Source of the DNA: Verrucomicrobiota bacterium
Lineage (GTDB): Bacteria; Verrucomicrobiota; Verrucomicrobiia; Verrucomicrobiales; Verrucomicrobiaceae
DNA: 5,001 bases
Direction of reading: 5' to 3'
Assembly: GCA_023429545.1 (NCBI GenBank)
Contig: JAEYUU010000626.1
Coordinates: 1 to 5,001 of the forward strand
The stretch's first letter is position 1. Each line of letters opens with the position of its first letter. Of this stretch, positions 1 to 5,001 are shown one piece after another. Below the pieces are notes generated by a model. It saw only the letters and a program-made list of their open reading frames with translations. It did not search any database and was not told the DNA's origin. Made by a program: the position numbers and the translations under genes.

Positions 1-99
1 GAGTTCCGCCTCAGGCACCATCCGGAGCGCTTCGCGGTCTTCCGGCGTCATCTTGCGTAGGAGCCGGCGAATCTCGCGCCGCCTGAGTTTGTCTGACAT
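1..99 (-). CDS. Partial CDS, N-terminus of an unknown highly charged protein
   Basis: The minus strand reads an ATG at 99-97 followed by 33 sense codons with no stop before the window ends at base 1. The peptide begins MSDKLRRREIRRLLRKMTPE and is rich in Arg, Lys and Glu, as in a charged amphipathic helix. There is no signal peptide or membrane segment in the visible part. No clear Shine-Dalgarno sequence precedes the ATG; the bases just upstream read GCACGTTGCCCC. I do not recognise a family from so short a fragment. It is supported mainly by the open frame, the protein-like composition and its agreement in strand with the next genes. It is separated from the oxidoreductase by a strong terminator, so it must have its own promoter, which I could not locate. 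Confidence 0.5.
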   Translation of the reverse strand, partial: MSDKLRRREIRRLLRKMTPEDREALRMVPEAEL

Positions 100-392
100 G
101 GGGCAACGTGCGCCGTGCCCTCTGGCGATCAACTCGCGTCACCTCAATACTCATTTACCGAACCGGGGGTCATCTGGATTTTTGCACCGGAGCGCGGAGG
201 CGTTCTTCCAAGGATCGGGGGCACTCTTGCCCATTTTGCAACCTGCACTTGCTTCCGTTGGACCATGAAGGCTTGAGCTCTCTTCATTTTGGAGAGCCTC
301 TGCGCCAAGCCACCGAGCGCCCGATCCTCGAGAGATGGCGAACATCCCTGCGCCCACTCTCCGGTGTCATCCTTTGCCGGGGTGCCACACCG
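100..392. other. Intergenic spacer, no convincing gene
   Basis: Open frames exist on both strands. The plus-strand one from 108 runs straight through the terminator hairpin and into the oxidoreductase gene, and the minus-strand one (151-357) has no well-placed ribosome site and mixed codon choice. I see no gene here. The promoter of the leftmost gene should lie in this stretch on the minus strand, but no clear -35/-10 pair stands out. A small inverted repeat, GCTCTC at 277-282 and GAGAGC at 292-297, could form a six-pair hairpin. It has no T-run on either side, so it is not an obvious terminator. Confidence 0.4.
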
Positions 393-427
393 AAAAAAAC
401 AAACCGCCGGAGTTCCCTCCGGCGGTT
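393..427 (-). terminator. Rho-independent terminator of the oxidoreductase gene
   Basis: Read on the minus strand, AACCGCCGGAG pairs perfectly with CTCCGGCGGTT (plus-strand arms 402-412 and 417-427). This gives an 11-pair GC-rich stem closed by the tetraloop GGAA, a GNRA-type loop. The stem is followed at once by TTTGTTTTTTT. It begins 35 bases past the oxidoreductase stop codon and points in the same direction. The shape is a textbook intrinsic terminator. Read on the plus strand there is no T-run after the stem, so it should act in one direction only. Confidence 0.93.
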
Positions 428-462
428 CGTGGTGAAGATATACTTTCTTATAAAAGGCAGCC

Positions 463-1800
463 TCACGCCACCTTCCACTCGCCGCGGTATTCGCGCGTGA
501 GCCACTTGGGATCGCCGCCGCTGGTGAAGTTGTTCTTCGCGGGGTCCCACTTGAAGTTCCCGCCGTACCAGTAGGCGAAGTTCATCAGGTGGCAGGCAAT
601 CGCGCTGCTGGCGCCGATGGCGACGTCGCACACAGGCTGCTTGCGGCTCTTCACGCAATCGAGGAAGTCGGCAATCTGATCCTTGCTGTTGTACAGCTTC
701 ACCTTGGGATTCGCGAGGAACTCACGCTCCGCCAGGGTGTACTCGCGCTGCAGGCTGGTGCCCTTGTCCACTTCCTTGTCCCAGAAGCCGAACTTGCGCG
801 TGCCGCCGAGCTTGAGCTCGAACTTGCCACGGTTCACGTGCACTTCGCCTTCCGTACCGTAGAAGCTCGCGCCCTTGCCATTCACATGGGTGAGCACGAC
901 ACCGTTTGCGTAGATGAGCTGTGCGCCGCGGGCCTTGGGGCTGTCCCACTCCGCAGGCGCCTTCACTTCCACCGGACCGCTGCCGTCCATGCCAAGGCCC
1001 CAGTGGGCGATATCGATGTGGTGTGCGCCCCAGTCCGTGATCATGCCGCCGCCAAATTCACGGGTCATGCGCCATTGGGGGAAGCCCTTGTGCACGCCGC
1101 GGGGGCTGAGCACGGAGCTGTACGGCACGAGCGGGCCGGGGCCGCACCAGCGATCCCAGTCCAGGCCAGGTTGCATGGGCTCCTCGGGATTGGCATTGGG
1201 CTTGGCCGGGTCGCCGAAGCTAGTTTCCACAGTCTTGATGTCGCCAATGACGCCATTGCGGACCAGTTCACACGCCACGCGGAACTCACTGGAGCTGCGC
1301 TGCATGGAGCCAGTCTGAAGCACGCGATTGAACTTCCGGGCGACAGCGGTCACCGCCACGGCCTCATGGATGTTGTGGGTGAGGGGCTTTTCGCAGTACA
1401 CGTCCTTGCCATTCGACAGCGCGGAAATGGAGATGATGGCATGCCAGTGGTCGGGCGTGGCGATGCAGACGGCGTCGAAGTCCTTGCTCTCCGTGATTTC
1501 ACGGAAGTCGTTTACAGCCTTGCAGTCCTTGTTCTCGTACTTCTTGTCCACCGTCTCCTTGGCGGCGTTGCGACGGTCGGTATCCACGTCGCACACGGCG
1601 GTCACGATGACATTGTCATAGCTGAGGAACTTGTTCATCAAGCCGCGGGCCTGGGTGCCCATGCCGATGAAACCCATGCGGAGCTTGTCGCCCGGCTTCA
1701 CGTCTGCTGACCAGATGCGGCCCGGGAGGATGAAAGGGGCGGCAGCCGACGCGGCGGCAGCGGTGAGGAAACGACGACGGTTTGCGTGTTTGTGGGGCAT
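463..1800 (-). CDS. Tat-exported Gfo/Idh/MocA family NAD(P)-dependent oxidoreductase
   Basis: This 445-residue protein belongs to the Gfo/Idh/MocA superfamily, whose members oxidise or reduce sugars, inositols and related polyols with NAD(P). The ATG at 1800 is chosen because it places a twin-arginine leader at the N-terminus: NRRRFL at residues 7-12, then an Ala-rich hydrophobic stretch, with a likely cleavage near SA at 31-32. The open frame continues upstream to 1926, but that extension would bury the leader and enter the preceding terminator hairpin. The mature part opens with a Rossmann nucleotide-binding loop, GMGTQARG at 46-53. It continues with CDVD at 70-73, TPDHWH at 115-120 and the family hallmark EKP at 137-139. 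DWGAHHIDIAHW at 256-267 carries the His/Asp residues expected in the substrate and catalytic region. The C-terminal half is the alpha/beta dimerisation and substrate domain. The length is normal and nothing is broken. The gene stands alone between two terminators. It is probably periplasmic, having been exported folded with its cofactor. The substrate cannot be read from sequence; a glycosidase of the GH109 type is a less likely alternative. No strong ribosome site is seen before the ATG. Confidence 0.95.
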   Translation of the reverse strand: MPHKHANRRRFLTAAAASAAAPFILPGRIWSADVKPGDKLRMGFIGMGTQARGLMNKFLSYDNVIVTAVCDVDTDRRNAAKETVDKKYENKDCKAVNDFREITESKDFDAVCIATPDHWHAIISISALSNGKDVYCEKPLTHNIHEAVAVTAVARKFNRVLQTGSMQRSSSEFRVACELVRNGVIGDIKTVETSFGDPAKPNANPEEPMQPGLDWDRWCGPGPLVPYSSVLSPRGVHKGFPQWRMTREFGGGMITDWGAHHIDIAHWGLGMDGSGPVEVKAPAEWDSPKARGAQLIYANGVVLTHVNGKGASFYGTEGEVHVNRGKFELKLGGTRKFGFWDKEVDKGTSLQREYTLAEREFLANPKVKLYNSKDQIADFLDCVKSRKQPVCDVAIGASSAIACHLMNFAYWYGGNFKWDPAKNNFTSGGDPKWLTREYRGEWKVA

Positions 1801-1915
1801 GAAAGTAGGAATTCTTGCGATTTTCGGGAGGATGACAACGCCCCTGTCCGGGAGCTTCTTGCACCAGCGCACGCCCGAGGCAGGATGAAAGGGCTTTCTA
1901 TCCGCGTCTGGCCGG

Positions 1916-1952
1916 AAAGCAAACAAGACAAGTCCTTACGGACCTGTCTTGT
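1916..1952 (-). terminator. Probable intrinsic terminator after the DUF4013-like gene
   Basis: On the minus strand ACAAGACAGGTCC pairs with GGACTTGTCTTGT (plus-strand arms 1940-1952 and 1923-1935). This makes a 13-pair stem with one G-U pair and a GTAA loop, again GNRA-type. It begins 27 bases after the stop codon of the gene ending at 1980. The tail is weaker than in the terminator at 393-427: the T-run is interrupted (TT, GC, TTT). The strength of the stem and its position support a terminator. The poor tail leaves room for partial read-through into the oxidoreductase gene. Confidence 0.75.
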
Positions 1953-1979
1953 CGTGCAAAAGCGCTGGCACCCAACTGT

Positions 1980-2717
1980 TTAGGCAAGCTGGGGAGGTGT
2001 CCCGGCGTCATCCGTGAGCTTGGGGCTCACGGGAATGGGGTCACCGCCGCGGCTCAAATACAACTTGTACAACTGCTTCTGAAGGTGGTGCCAGGCATAG
2101 AAGACCACTGGAGCGACCAGAAGGGCGCCAATGTAGCAGGTGACCACCGCGAGGATCATCATGACCACGCCCACACCAAGCATGAACAGGGCGGCCATGA
2201 CCATCTCTCCCTTCACCAGGATCAGAAAGCGCTTCACGAAGCCGAAATCGAAGGCCTTGGCAAAATCCTGGGTGATCGTCGCGCGCAGCATCAAGGGCGT
2301 GGTCACGAAGAAAAGGACGGCCATCATCACCGCCCAGAGGACAAGCATGACGAGCATCATGAACATTCCCAAGAAGCCGGCGGCATCGCCATCCGAGTTC
2401 GAGCCCAAGGCTCCAATCATCAGCATCGGGATGAACATCAGAATCATGGCGACCGGAATCATCACAATGCTGACCACCAGATTGACCAGGAACGGCCAGA
2501 GACCTTTCTCGAGGTATTTGACGAAGTTTTGAAAATCGAAGTCCGGGAAGGTGGCGGGGTTCTCGTCATCCCTCCGAGCCCAGAATCCCGTGATTAGCCA
2601 GCCTGCCAGAACGATCGGACCCACTACGGGAATAATCATTGCGACAATGCCCAATAGCAGGTTCATGACCCACTTGGGGCTCTTAAAGAAGTCTTGAATA
2701 GAGGCGATGTAGTTCAT
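1980..2717 (-). CDS. DUF4013-like integral membrane protein
   Basis: This 245-residue, very hydrophobic protein has about four membrane-spanning regions: residues 17-45, 74-104, 113-145 and 170-208. The N-terminus, with the pattern YIASIQDFFKSPKWVMNLLL, an IIPVVGPIVLAGW segment and a cytosolic RRDDENPATFPDFDF stretch, resembles the DUF4013 family. So does the later FAKAFDFGFVKRF (152-164). The function of that family is unknown. The third segment is unusually Met-rich. The ATG at 2717 is chosen because AAGGA sits 8 bases upstream and residue 1 begins the family-like N-terminus; the open frame extends 49 codons further but gives low-complexity basic sequence. The C-terminal tail (about 222-245) is polar, Pro-rich and probably unstructured. 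The gene lies 94 bases downstream of a secreted helical protein on the same strand with no terminator between them, so co-transcription is likely. It is followed by a hairpin terminator. Confidence 0.9.
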   Translation of the reverse strand: MNYIASIQDFFKSPKWVMNLLLGIVAMIIPVVGPIVLAGWLITGFWARRDDENPATFPDFDFQNFVKYLEKGLWPFLVNLVVSIVMIPVAMILMFIPMLMIGALGSNSDGDAAGFLGMFMMLVMLVLWAVMMAVLFFVTTPLMLRATITQDFAKAFDFGFVKRFLILVKGEMVMAALFMLGVGVVMMILAVVTCYIGALLVAPVVFYAWHHLQKQLYKLYLSRGGDPIPVSPKLTDDAGTPPQLA

Positions 2718-2800
2718 TTTCGATGTCCTTGAGGTGTGATGTGTGCGTGTTCTTGTTCCCCCGCGTGCGTGTTGTGACCAAAAAATTGGAATCGAAAATG
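2715..2800 (-). repeat. Inverted repeat enclosing the start codon of the DUF4013-like gene
   Basis: CATTTTCGAT at 2715-2724 and ATCGAAAATG at 2791-2800 (plus strand) are perfect reverse complements over 10 bases, separated by 66 bases. In the minus-strand transcript the downstream arm is ATCGAAAAUG and ends with the start codon, so pairing would hide the AUG and crowd the adjacent AAGGA. The arms are AT-rich and the loop is long, so the structure would be weak on its own. A regulatory role is inferred from position only. Confidence 0.4.
2726..2730 (-). promoter_or_regulatory. Shine-Dalgarno site that decides the start of the DUF4013-like gene
   Basis: The minus strand reads AAGGA, then 8 bases, then the ATG at 2717. 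This is the clearest ribosome site in the window. It supports the short 245-residue product over the longer open frame that would begin at 2864. It lies directly beside one arm of a 10-base inverted repeat that contains the ATG. Confidence 0.7.
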
Positions 2801-2811
2801 CTGGCGGCCTT

Positions 2812-3321
2812 CTACAGCCCTGCTTCTTCCTGGGCGAGTTCGATGTTCTCACCGAGGTAGTCAAGGCCGCGGTCGAAACCTCTTTGTTTCACACGGAATG
2901 TTTCCTCCGTAGGTGTTTCCTGAAGGCGGACCAGGTCGCGCTTGCAGTAATCGAGGTGCTGCTTGAGCCCTTCGATGCGGGTCTTGAAATAGTCCCGCGT
3001 GGTCACGGCGGAACCACTTTCGGCCAGCACCTGGATCTCCGCATCCATGGTGGCGAGGGCGGAAGTCACCTTCTTCACATACTCCTCGCGGCTGAGGCTC
3101 ATGGTTTCCTTCGTGCGTTCCCAGAGGTCCTTCCCCTTTTCGCCGGTCTCCTTGGCCGCCTCCTTCACCTCTCCCACAAGCTTGTCCAGCATCTGCTTGG
3201 CCTTGTCCGTGGTGGACTTGTCGAGCTTGAGGGGCTTGTCCTCGGCGAGCGCCGATGAGGGCGCGGCAAGGAGGAGCCCGAAGGCAGTGGCGAGCGAGAG
3301 GAGCGTGAAGTTGAGCTTCAT
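2812..3321 (-). CDS. Secreted helical, highly charged protein of unknown function
   Basis: This 169-residue protein has a standard Sec signal peptide: MKLNF, then a hydrophobic core LLSLATAFGLLLAA, and a probable cleavage after SSALA at residue 26. The mature part is dominated by Lys, Glu and Asp and should be almost entirely alpha-helical. Residues 30-75 contain repeated KxxxE/KExxK spacing (DKAKQMLDKLVGEVKEAAKE), and residues 80-165 look like two or three long amphipathic helices, possibly a coiled coil. There is one Cys (126) and no lipobox, so it is more likely free in the periplasm than lipid-anchored. I recognise no named family. It is the first gene of a likely two-gene unit with the DUF4013-like membrane protein, which suggests an envelope or stress-related role, but that is inference. 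No clear ribosome site precedes the ATG at 3321. The upstream gap of about 275 bases should hold its promoter. Confidence 0.85.
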   Translation of the reverse strand: MKLNFTLLSLATAFGLLLAAPSSALAEDKPLKLDKSTTDKAKQMLDKLVGEVKEAAKETGEKGKDLWERTKETMSLSREEYVKKVTSALATMDAEIQVLAESGSAVTTRDYFKTRIEGLKQHLDYCKRDLVRLQETPTEETFRVKQRGFDRGLDYLGENIELAQEEAGL

Positions 3322-3400
3322 GGCGAGGGGGTGCTGAAGGTTCGGCGCTTAAAATACGCACACACTGTGCCGCATCTCCACGTGATTTACGAGGGGAAGT

Positions 3401-3601
3401 GTGGGCCCCTGCGCGATGGAACAACCCGGCTGGCGAAGAGTCATCCTAATCGCGATCATCGTCCCAGCAACATTTGCACCGATGTCACCATGCACGGCAA
3501 TCGAACATGAAGAAACACCAGGTCGAACCAGTCCAAGACACCAAACAAAATCCGCATCCCCGTGGCCTCAGCCGCGATTCCACAACGATGCCATCTTATG
3601 A
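3401..3601 (+). CDS. Doubtful small ORF with a membrane- or signal-like N-terminus
   Basis: A frame opening with GTG at 3401 (or ATG at 3416) encodes 66 (or 61) residues. GAGG at 3391-3394 sits 6 bases before the GTG. Near the N-terminus RRVILIAIIVPATFA is basic then hydrophobic, like a signal or anchor; the rest is polar and Pro-rich and resembles no family I know. Its TGA (3599-3601) overlaps the ATG of the next gene at 3598 as ATGA, a layout often seen in translationally coupled genes. Against it, third-position GC is just under half by hand count, clearly below the neighbouring genes, and codons such as CTA and AGA appear. The stretch may simply be an untranslated leader of the downstream gene. 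Confidence 0.22.
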   Translation: MGPCAMEQPGWRRVILIAIIVPATFAPMSPCTAIEHEETPGRTSPRHQTKSASPWPQPRFHNDAIL

Positions 3602-3927
3602 AACCCCCTGCCGACAACACCTACCCCACCCTGAGCATCCGCGAATACCGGCTCAGTCATCCACAAACCGCTGAATTGCCCACGCTCACGCAGAGCACGG
3701 TGATTGGTGGTCTGCTGGAACGTCGCCGTCTGCGCATCGAGCGAGCGCTGCGCCGAAAGGAACTCATCCATCTGGCGCTCGCCCTGCCGGGAAGAACTGC
3801 CATCAATGCCTGGAAATGGACCAAGGCCGTCATGGCCCTTCACGCTGTCCGCAAGCCCGGGACCCCCACGCCCGCACCACGCCCGACCTTTGCCAAGTTC
3901 GACCAAACTGCCCGCATGGGGGCATGA
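3598..3927 (+). CDS. Basic hypothetical protein
   Basis: An ATG at 3598 gives 109 residues starting MKPPADNTYPTLSIREYRLS. The middle (about residues 45-75) is a strongly basic helix containing LLERRRLRIERALRRKELI, followed by LALALPGRTAINAWKWTKAVMAL. The ends are Pro-rich. There is no signal peptide and no clear membrane segment. Third-position GC is about 70 percent by hand count, which supports real coding. No ribosome site is visible before the ATG, but the ATGA overlap with the small upstream frame could allow coupled translation. A frame start at 3562 would add 12 unconvincing residues. The opposite strand is also open across this stretch (3568-4029), but its Gly/Ser-rich product looks like a shadow. 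I do not recognise a family; the basic helix could bind nucleic acid or a partner protein, which is speculation. Confidence 0.55.
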   Translation: MKPPADNTYPTLSIREYRLSHPQTAELPTLTQSTVIGGLLERRRLRIERALRRKELIHLALALPGRTAINAWKWTKAVMALHAVRKPGTPTPAPRPTFAKFDQTARMGA

Positions 3928-4004
3928 AGTTGAAGAATAGAATGCGTGGTGGTCATCGCTGGCAGGGGAGTCCAGTGCCACCACTTGCGTAGCGAATTTC
4001 AACT
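3928..4004 (+). repeat. Nested inverted repeats, bulged hairpin between two plus-strand genes
   Basis: GTGGTGG (3946-3952) pairs with CCACCAC (3978-3984). Directly inside it CGCTGG (3957-3962) pairs with CCAGTG (3972-3977) including one G-U pair. The result is 13 pairs with a four-base bulge (TCAT, 3953-3956) on one side only and a nine-base loop. Outside it, AGTTGAA (3928-3934) is the reverse complement of TTCAACT (3998-4004). No T-run follows on either strand, so this is not a standard terminator. It lies in the 100-base gap before the membrane protein gene at 4028. It may be a structured leader or operator, or chance. Confidence 0.4.
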
Positions 4005-4027
4005 GCCTGTTCCATGGTCCCGACGCC

Positions 4028-4543
4028 ATGCCATCAGCGCTTCTCCGTTACCGCATTTCGCTTCTACTCTTTATTGCAGGACTGATCGTCGCCGGCGTCA
4101 CGGCCTTTCCGCTCCTGCACGAACTGCGCCTCCTGTGCCGCTGGCTTGGCATTGAGGATCCCTCGCGTTACGCAGAGCTGACTGGCCTGCGCCACTGGCT
4201 CGCCTTTGTGGCGCATGGTTTGGAGCAGACATACGCAAGGTACCCCTACATCGCCTATGGCACGGATTGGCTCGCGTTCGGACATCTGAGCATCGCGGTG
4301 TTTTTCATCCGTCCATTGTGGAAGCCGCTCGAGAGCGACTGGGTCCTGAAGTGCGGTCTCATCTGCTGTGCCGGCATCCTGCCACTGGCCTTTATCGCCG
4401 GGCCCGTGCGCGGCATTCCGTTTTACTGGCAGTTGATTGATTGCTCCTTCGGAGTCATTGGCGCCGTGCCGTTGTGGTATTGTTTGAAGATGAGCAAGGA
4501 GATGTCCCAAACGCCTCACGCGCTCGCCGCCCCGGTCGCGTGA
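4028..4543 (+). CDS. Conserved four-segment membrane protein of unknown function
   Basis: This 171-residue protein has four predicted membrane segments: residues 8-30, 80-97, 108-127 and 132-153. A roughly 45-residue non-membrane region (about 31-79) lies between the first two. The stretches YGTDWLAFGHLSIAVFF (77-93) and AGPVRGIPFYWQLIDCSFG (124-142) have the look of strongly conserved motifs. I recall similar unnamed proteins in several phyla but cannot verify this here. Six Cys are present (37, 109, 113, 114, 139, 152), several within or next to membrane segments. The C-terminal tail is short and polar. The ATG at 4028 is the natural start because the hydrophobic helix follows at once; no ribosome site is evident. 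It converges with a DoxX-like gene whose stop is 15 bases away, and no terminator lies between them. It may be redox-related, but its function is unknown. Confidence 0.87.
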   Translation: MPSALLRYRISLLLFIAGLIVAGVTAFPLLHELRLLCRWLGIEDPSRYAELTGLRHWLAFVAHGLEQTYARYPYIAYGTDWLAFGHLSIAVFFIRPLWKPLESDWVLKCGLICCAGILPLAFIAGPVRGIPFYWQLIDCSFGVIGAVPLWYCLKMSKEMSQTPHALAAPVA

Positions 4544-4558
4544 GTTCGCCTGCTGAAG

Positions 4559-5001
4559 CTACTTCCTCCCCTTTGGCCACCACCACACCAGCGCGGCGCA
4601 GGTGAAGAGGCAGGCGTCCTTCACGAGTCCGCCAAAGGGATCGTGCAACGCCTCGGGATTCGTGCCGATCACCAGCACCATCAGTATGAGCACGGCCACC
4701 GTGGAGACCAATGCCGCAGCACGCTCCCAGATTCCGCTCATGATGGCGATGCCGGCAATCACCATCGCGGCGCCCAGCCACCAGAGCGTCGCCTCGGGCG
4801 AGACCATCCACCAGCCGCTGCGGCGCACCATCTCAAACTGCGTGGCACTCGGATAGAGCATCTTGGGCATCAGCCCCTCCCACACCCAGACAAGACCGAT
4901 GCTCATGCGCGCGGCCGTCTTGATGCGGTGCAGAATCTTCCACTCCACCTCGGTGAGATGATGTCCCGTCGCTGTTGCAGTGGTGTCGGGTGTGATGTTC
5001 A
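4559..5001 (-). CDS. DoxX-like family membrane protein (5' end at or beyond window edge)
   Basis: The stop codon TAG is at 4559-4561 and the frame stays open to the right edge. Counting from the Val of the internal GTG at 4948, membrane segments fall at about residues 14-31, 54-72, 77-95 and 107-124. The features typical of DoxX-like proteins (PF13781-type) are visible. They are RMSIGLVWVWEGLMPKMLYP near the N-terminus, an RSGWW...SPEATLWWLG region, and NPEALHDPFGGLVKDACL before the last helix. DoxX-like proteins are small four-helix membrane proteins of uncertain role; some relatives take part in thiosulfate or quinone-linked redox chemistry, and some are fused to short-chain dehydrogenase domains. 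Seventeen more codons, NITPDTTATATGHHLTE, precede the internal GTG. The last two bases of the window would complete an ATG if base 5002 is T, giving a 147-residue protein, which I favour. GTG at 4948 has no good ribosome site. A longer fusion protein cannot be ruled out. Confidence 0.85.
   Translation of the reverse strand, partial: NITPDTTATATGHHLTEVEWKILHRIKTAARMSIGLVWVWEGLMPKMLYPSATQFEMVRRSGWWMVSPEATLWWLGAAMVIAGIAIMSGIWERAAALVSTVAVLILMVLVIGTNPEALHDPFGGLVKDACLFTCAALVWWWPKGRK

Noticed and set aside
151..357. Minus-strand frame of 68 codons in the left intergenic region
   Set aside because: It has no ribosome site at a proper distance, mixed codon choice and no recognisable features; GGAGA lies too close to the GTG or too far from the ATG.
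108..500. Plus-strand frame of 130 codons in the left intergenic region
   Set aside because: It passes through the terminator hairpin and into the end of the oxidoreductase gene, and its product is low-complexity and basic.
589..1710. Plus-strand open frame of 373 codons antisense to the oxidoreductase
   Set aside because: It is rich in Ala, Val, His and Leu as expected for the mirror of a high-GC gene, has no family features, and the minus strand here encodes an unmistakable Gfo/Idh/MocA protein.
1801..1915. Possible sigma-70-like promoter for the oxidoreductase (TTGTCA with AGAATT 17 bases downstream on the minus strand)
   Set aside because: The -10 element matches the consensus poorly, so it is not distinguishable from chance.
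1801..1926. Upstream extension of the oxidoreductase frame by 42 codons
   Set aside because: It would place the twin-arginine leader far inside the protein and start within the terminator hairpin of the neighbouring gene.
2085..2597. Plus-strand frame encoding a strikingly His/Asp/Glu-rich protein that looks like a metal-binding protein
   Set aside because: The His runs are the complement of the Met, Ile and Val codons (ATG gives CAT) of the DUF4013-like membrane protein on the other strand; it is an artefact.
2778..2789. Short CCAA/TTGG inverted repeat with a six-base A-run, possible terminator after the secreted helical protein
   Set aside because: The stem is only four pairs and no GC-rich hairpin precedes the T-run, so it is unlikely to stop transcription.
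3345..3360. AT-rich motif resembling a -10 box in the divergent gap (TAAAAT on plus, TATTTT on minus)
   Set aside because: No matching -35 element is found at the right distance on either strand.
3568..4029. Minus-strand frame of 153 codons opposite the basic hypothetical protein
   Set aside because: The product is Gly/Ser-rich with no family features, and the plus-strand frame has a more natural composition. I hold this rejection with moderate confidence only.

Overview
The window looks like chromosomal DNA of moderately high GC from a Verrucomicrobiota (possibly Planctomycetota-group) bacterium. The main reason is a Gfo/Idh/MocA-type oxidoreductase with a twin-arginine leader, a kind of gene expanded in those phyla. 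Many genes also lack a clear Shine-Dalgarno sequence, and a DUF4013-type and a DoxX-like membrane protein are present. The phylum is an inference from protein style; no rRNA or other marker is in view.

Left to right: the first 33 codons of a minus-strand gene leave the window at base 1 (1-99). An apparently empty spacer follows (100-392). A strong intrinsic terminator (393-427) ends a single minus-strand gene for a Tat-exported oxidoreductase (463-1800). A second hairpin terminator (1916-1952) lies just downstream of the next minus-strand unit, so the oxidoreductase seems to be transcribed alone. That next unit contains a secreted, highly charged helical protein (2812-3321) and, 94 bases downstream, a four-segment DUF4013-like membrane protein (1980-2717). 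No terminator separates the two, so they probably form an operon with an envelope role. The start codon of the second gene lies in one arm of a perfect 10-base inverted repeat.

From about 3322 the plus strand is used. A non-coding or weakly coding leader with a doubtful small ORF (3401-3601) runs into a 109-residue basic hypothetical protein (3598-3927) through an ATGA overlap. A roughly 100-base gap with a bulged hairpin (3946-3984) precedes a conserved four-segment membrane protein of unknown function (4028-4543). Only 15 bases beyond its stop, a DoxX-like membrane protein (4559 to the right edge) ends on the opposite strand, and its true start probably lies at or just beyond base 5001.

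I see no RNA gene, CRISPR array, insertion sequence, phage gene or integration site. Overall this is ordinary genomic sequence with several poorly characterised envelope proteins. The observations most worth checking are the inverted repeat on the DUF4013 start codon, the ATGA-coupled small ORF pair, and the bulged hairpin at 3946-3984.
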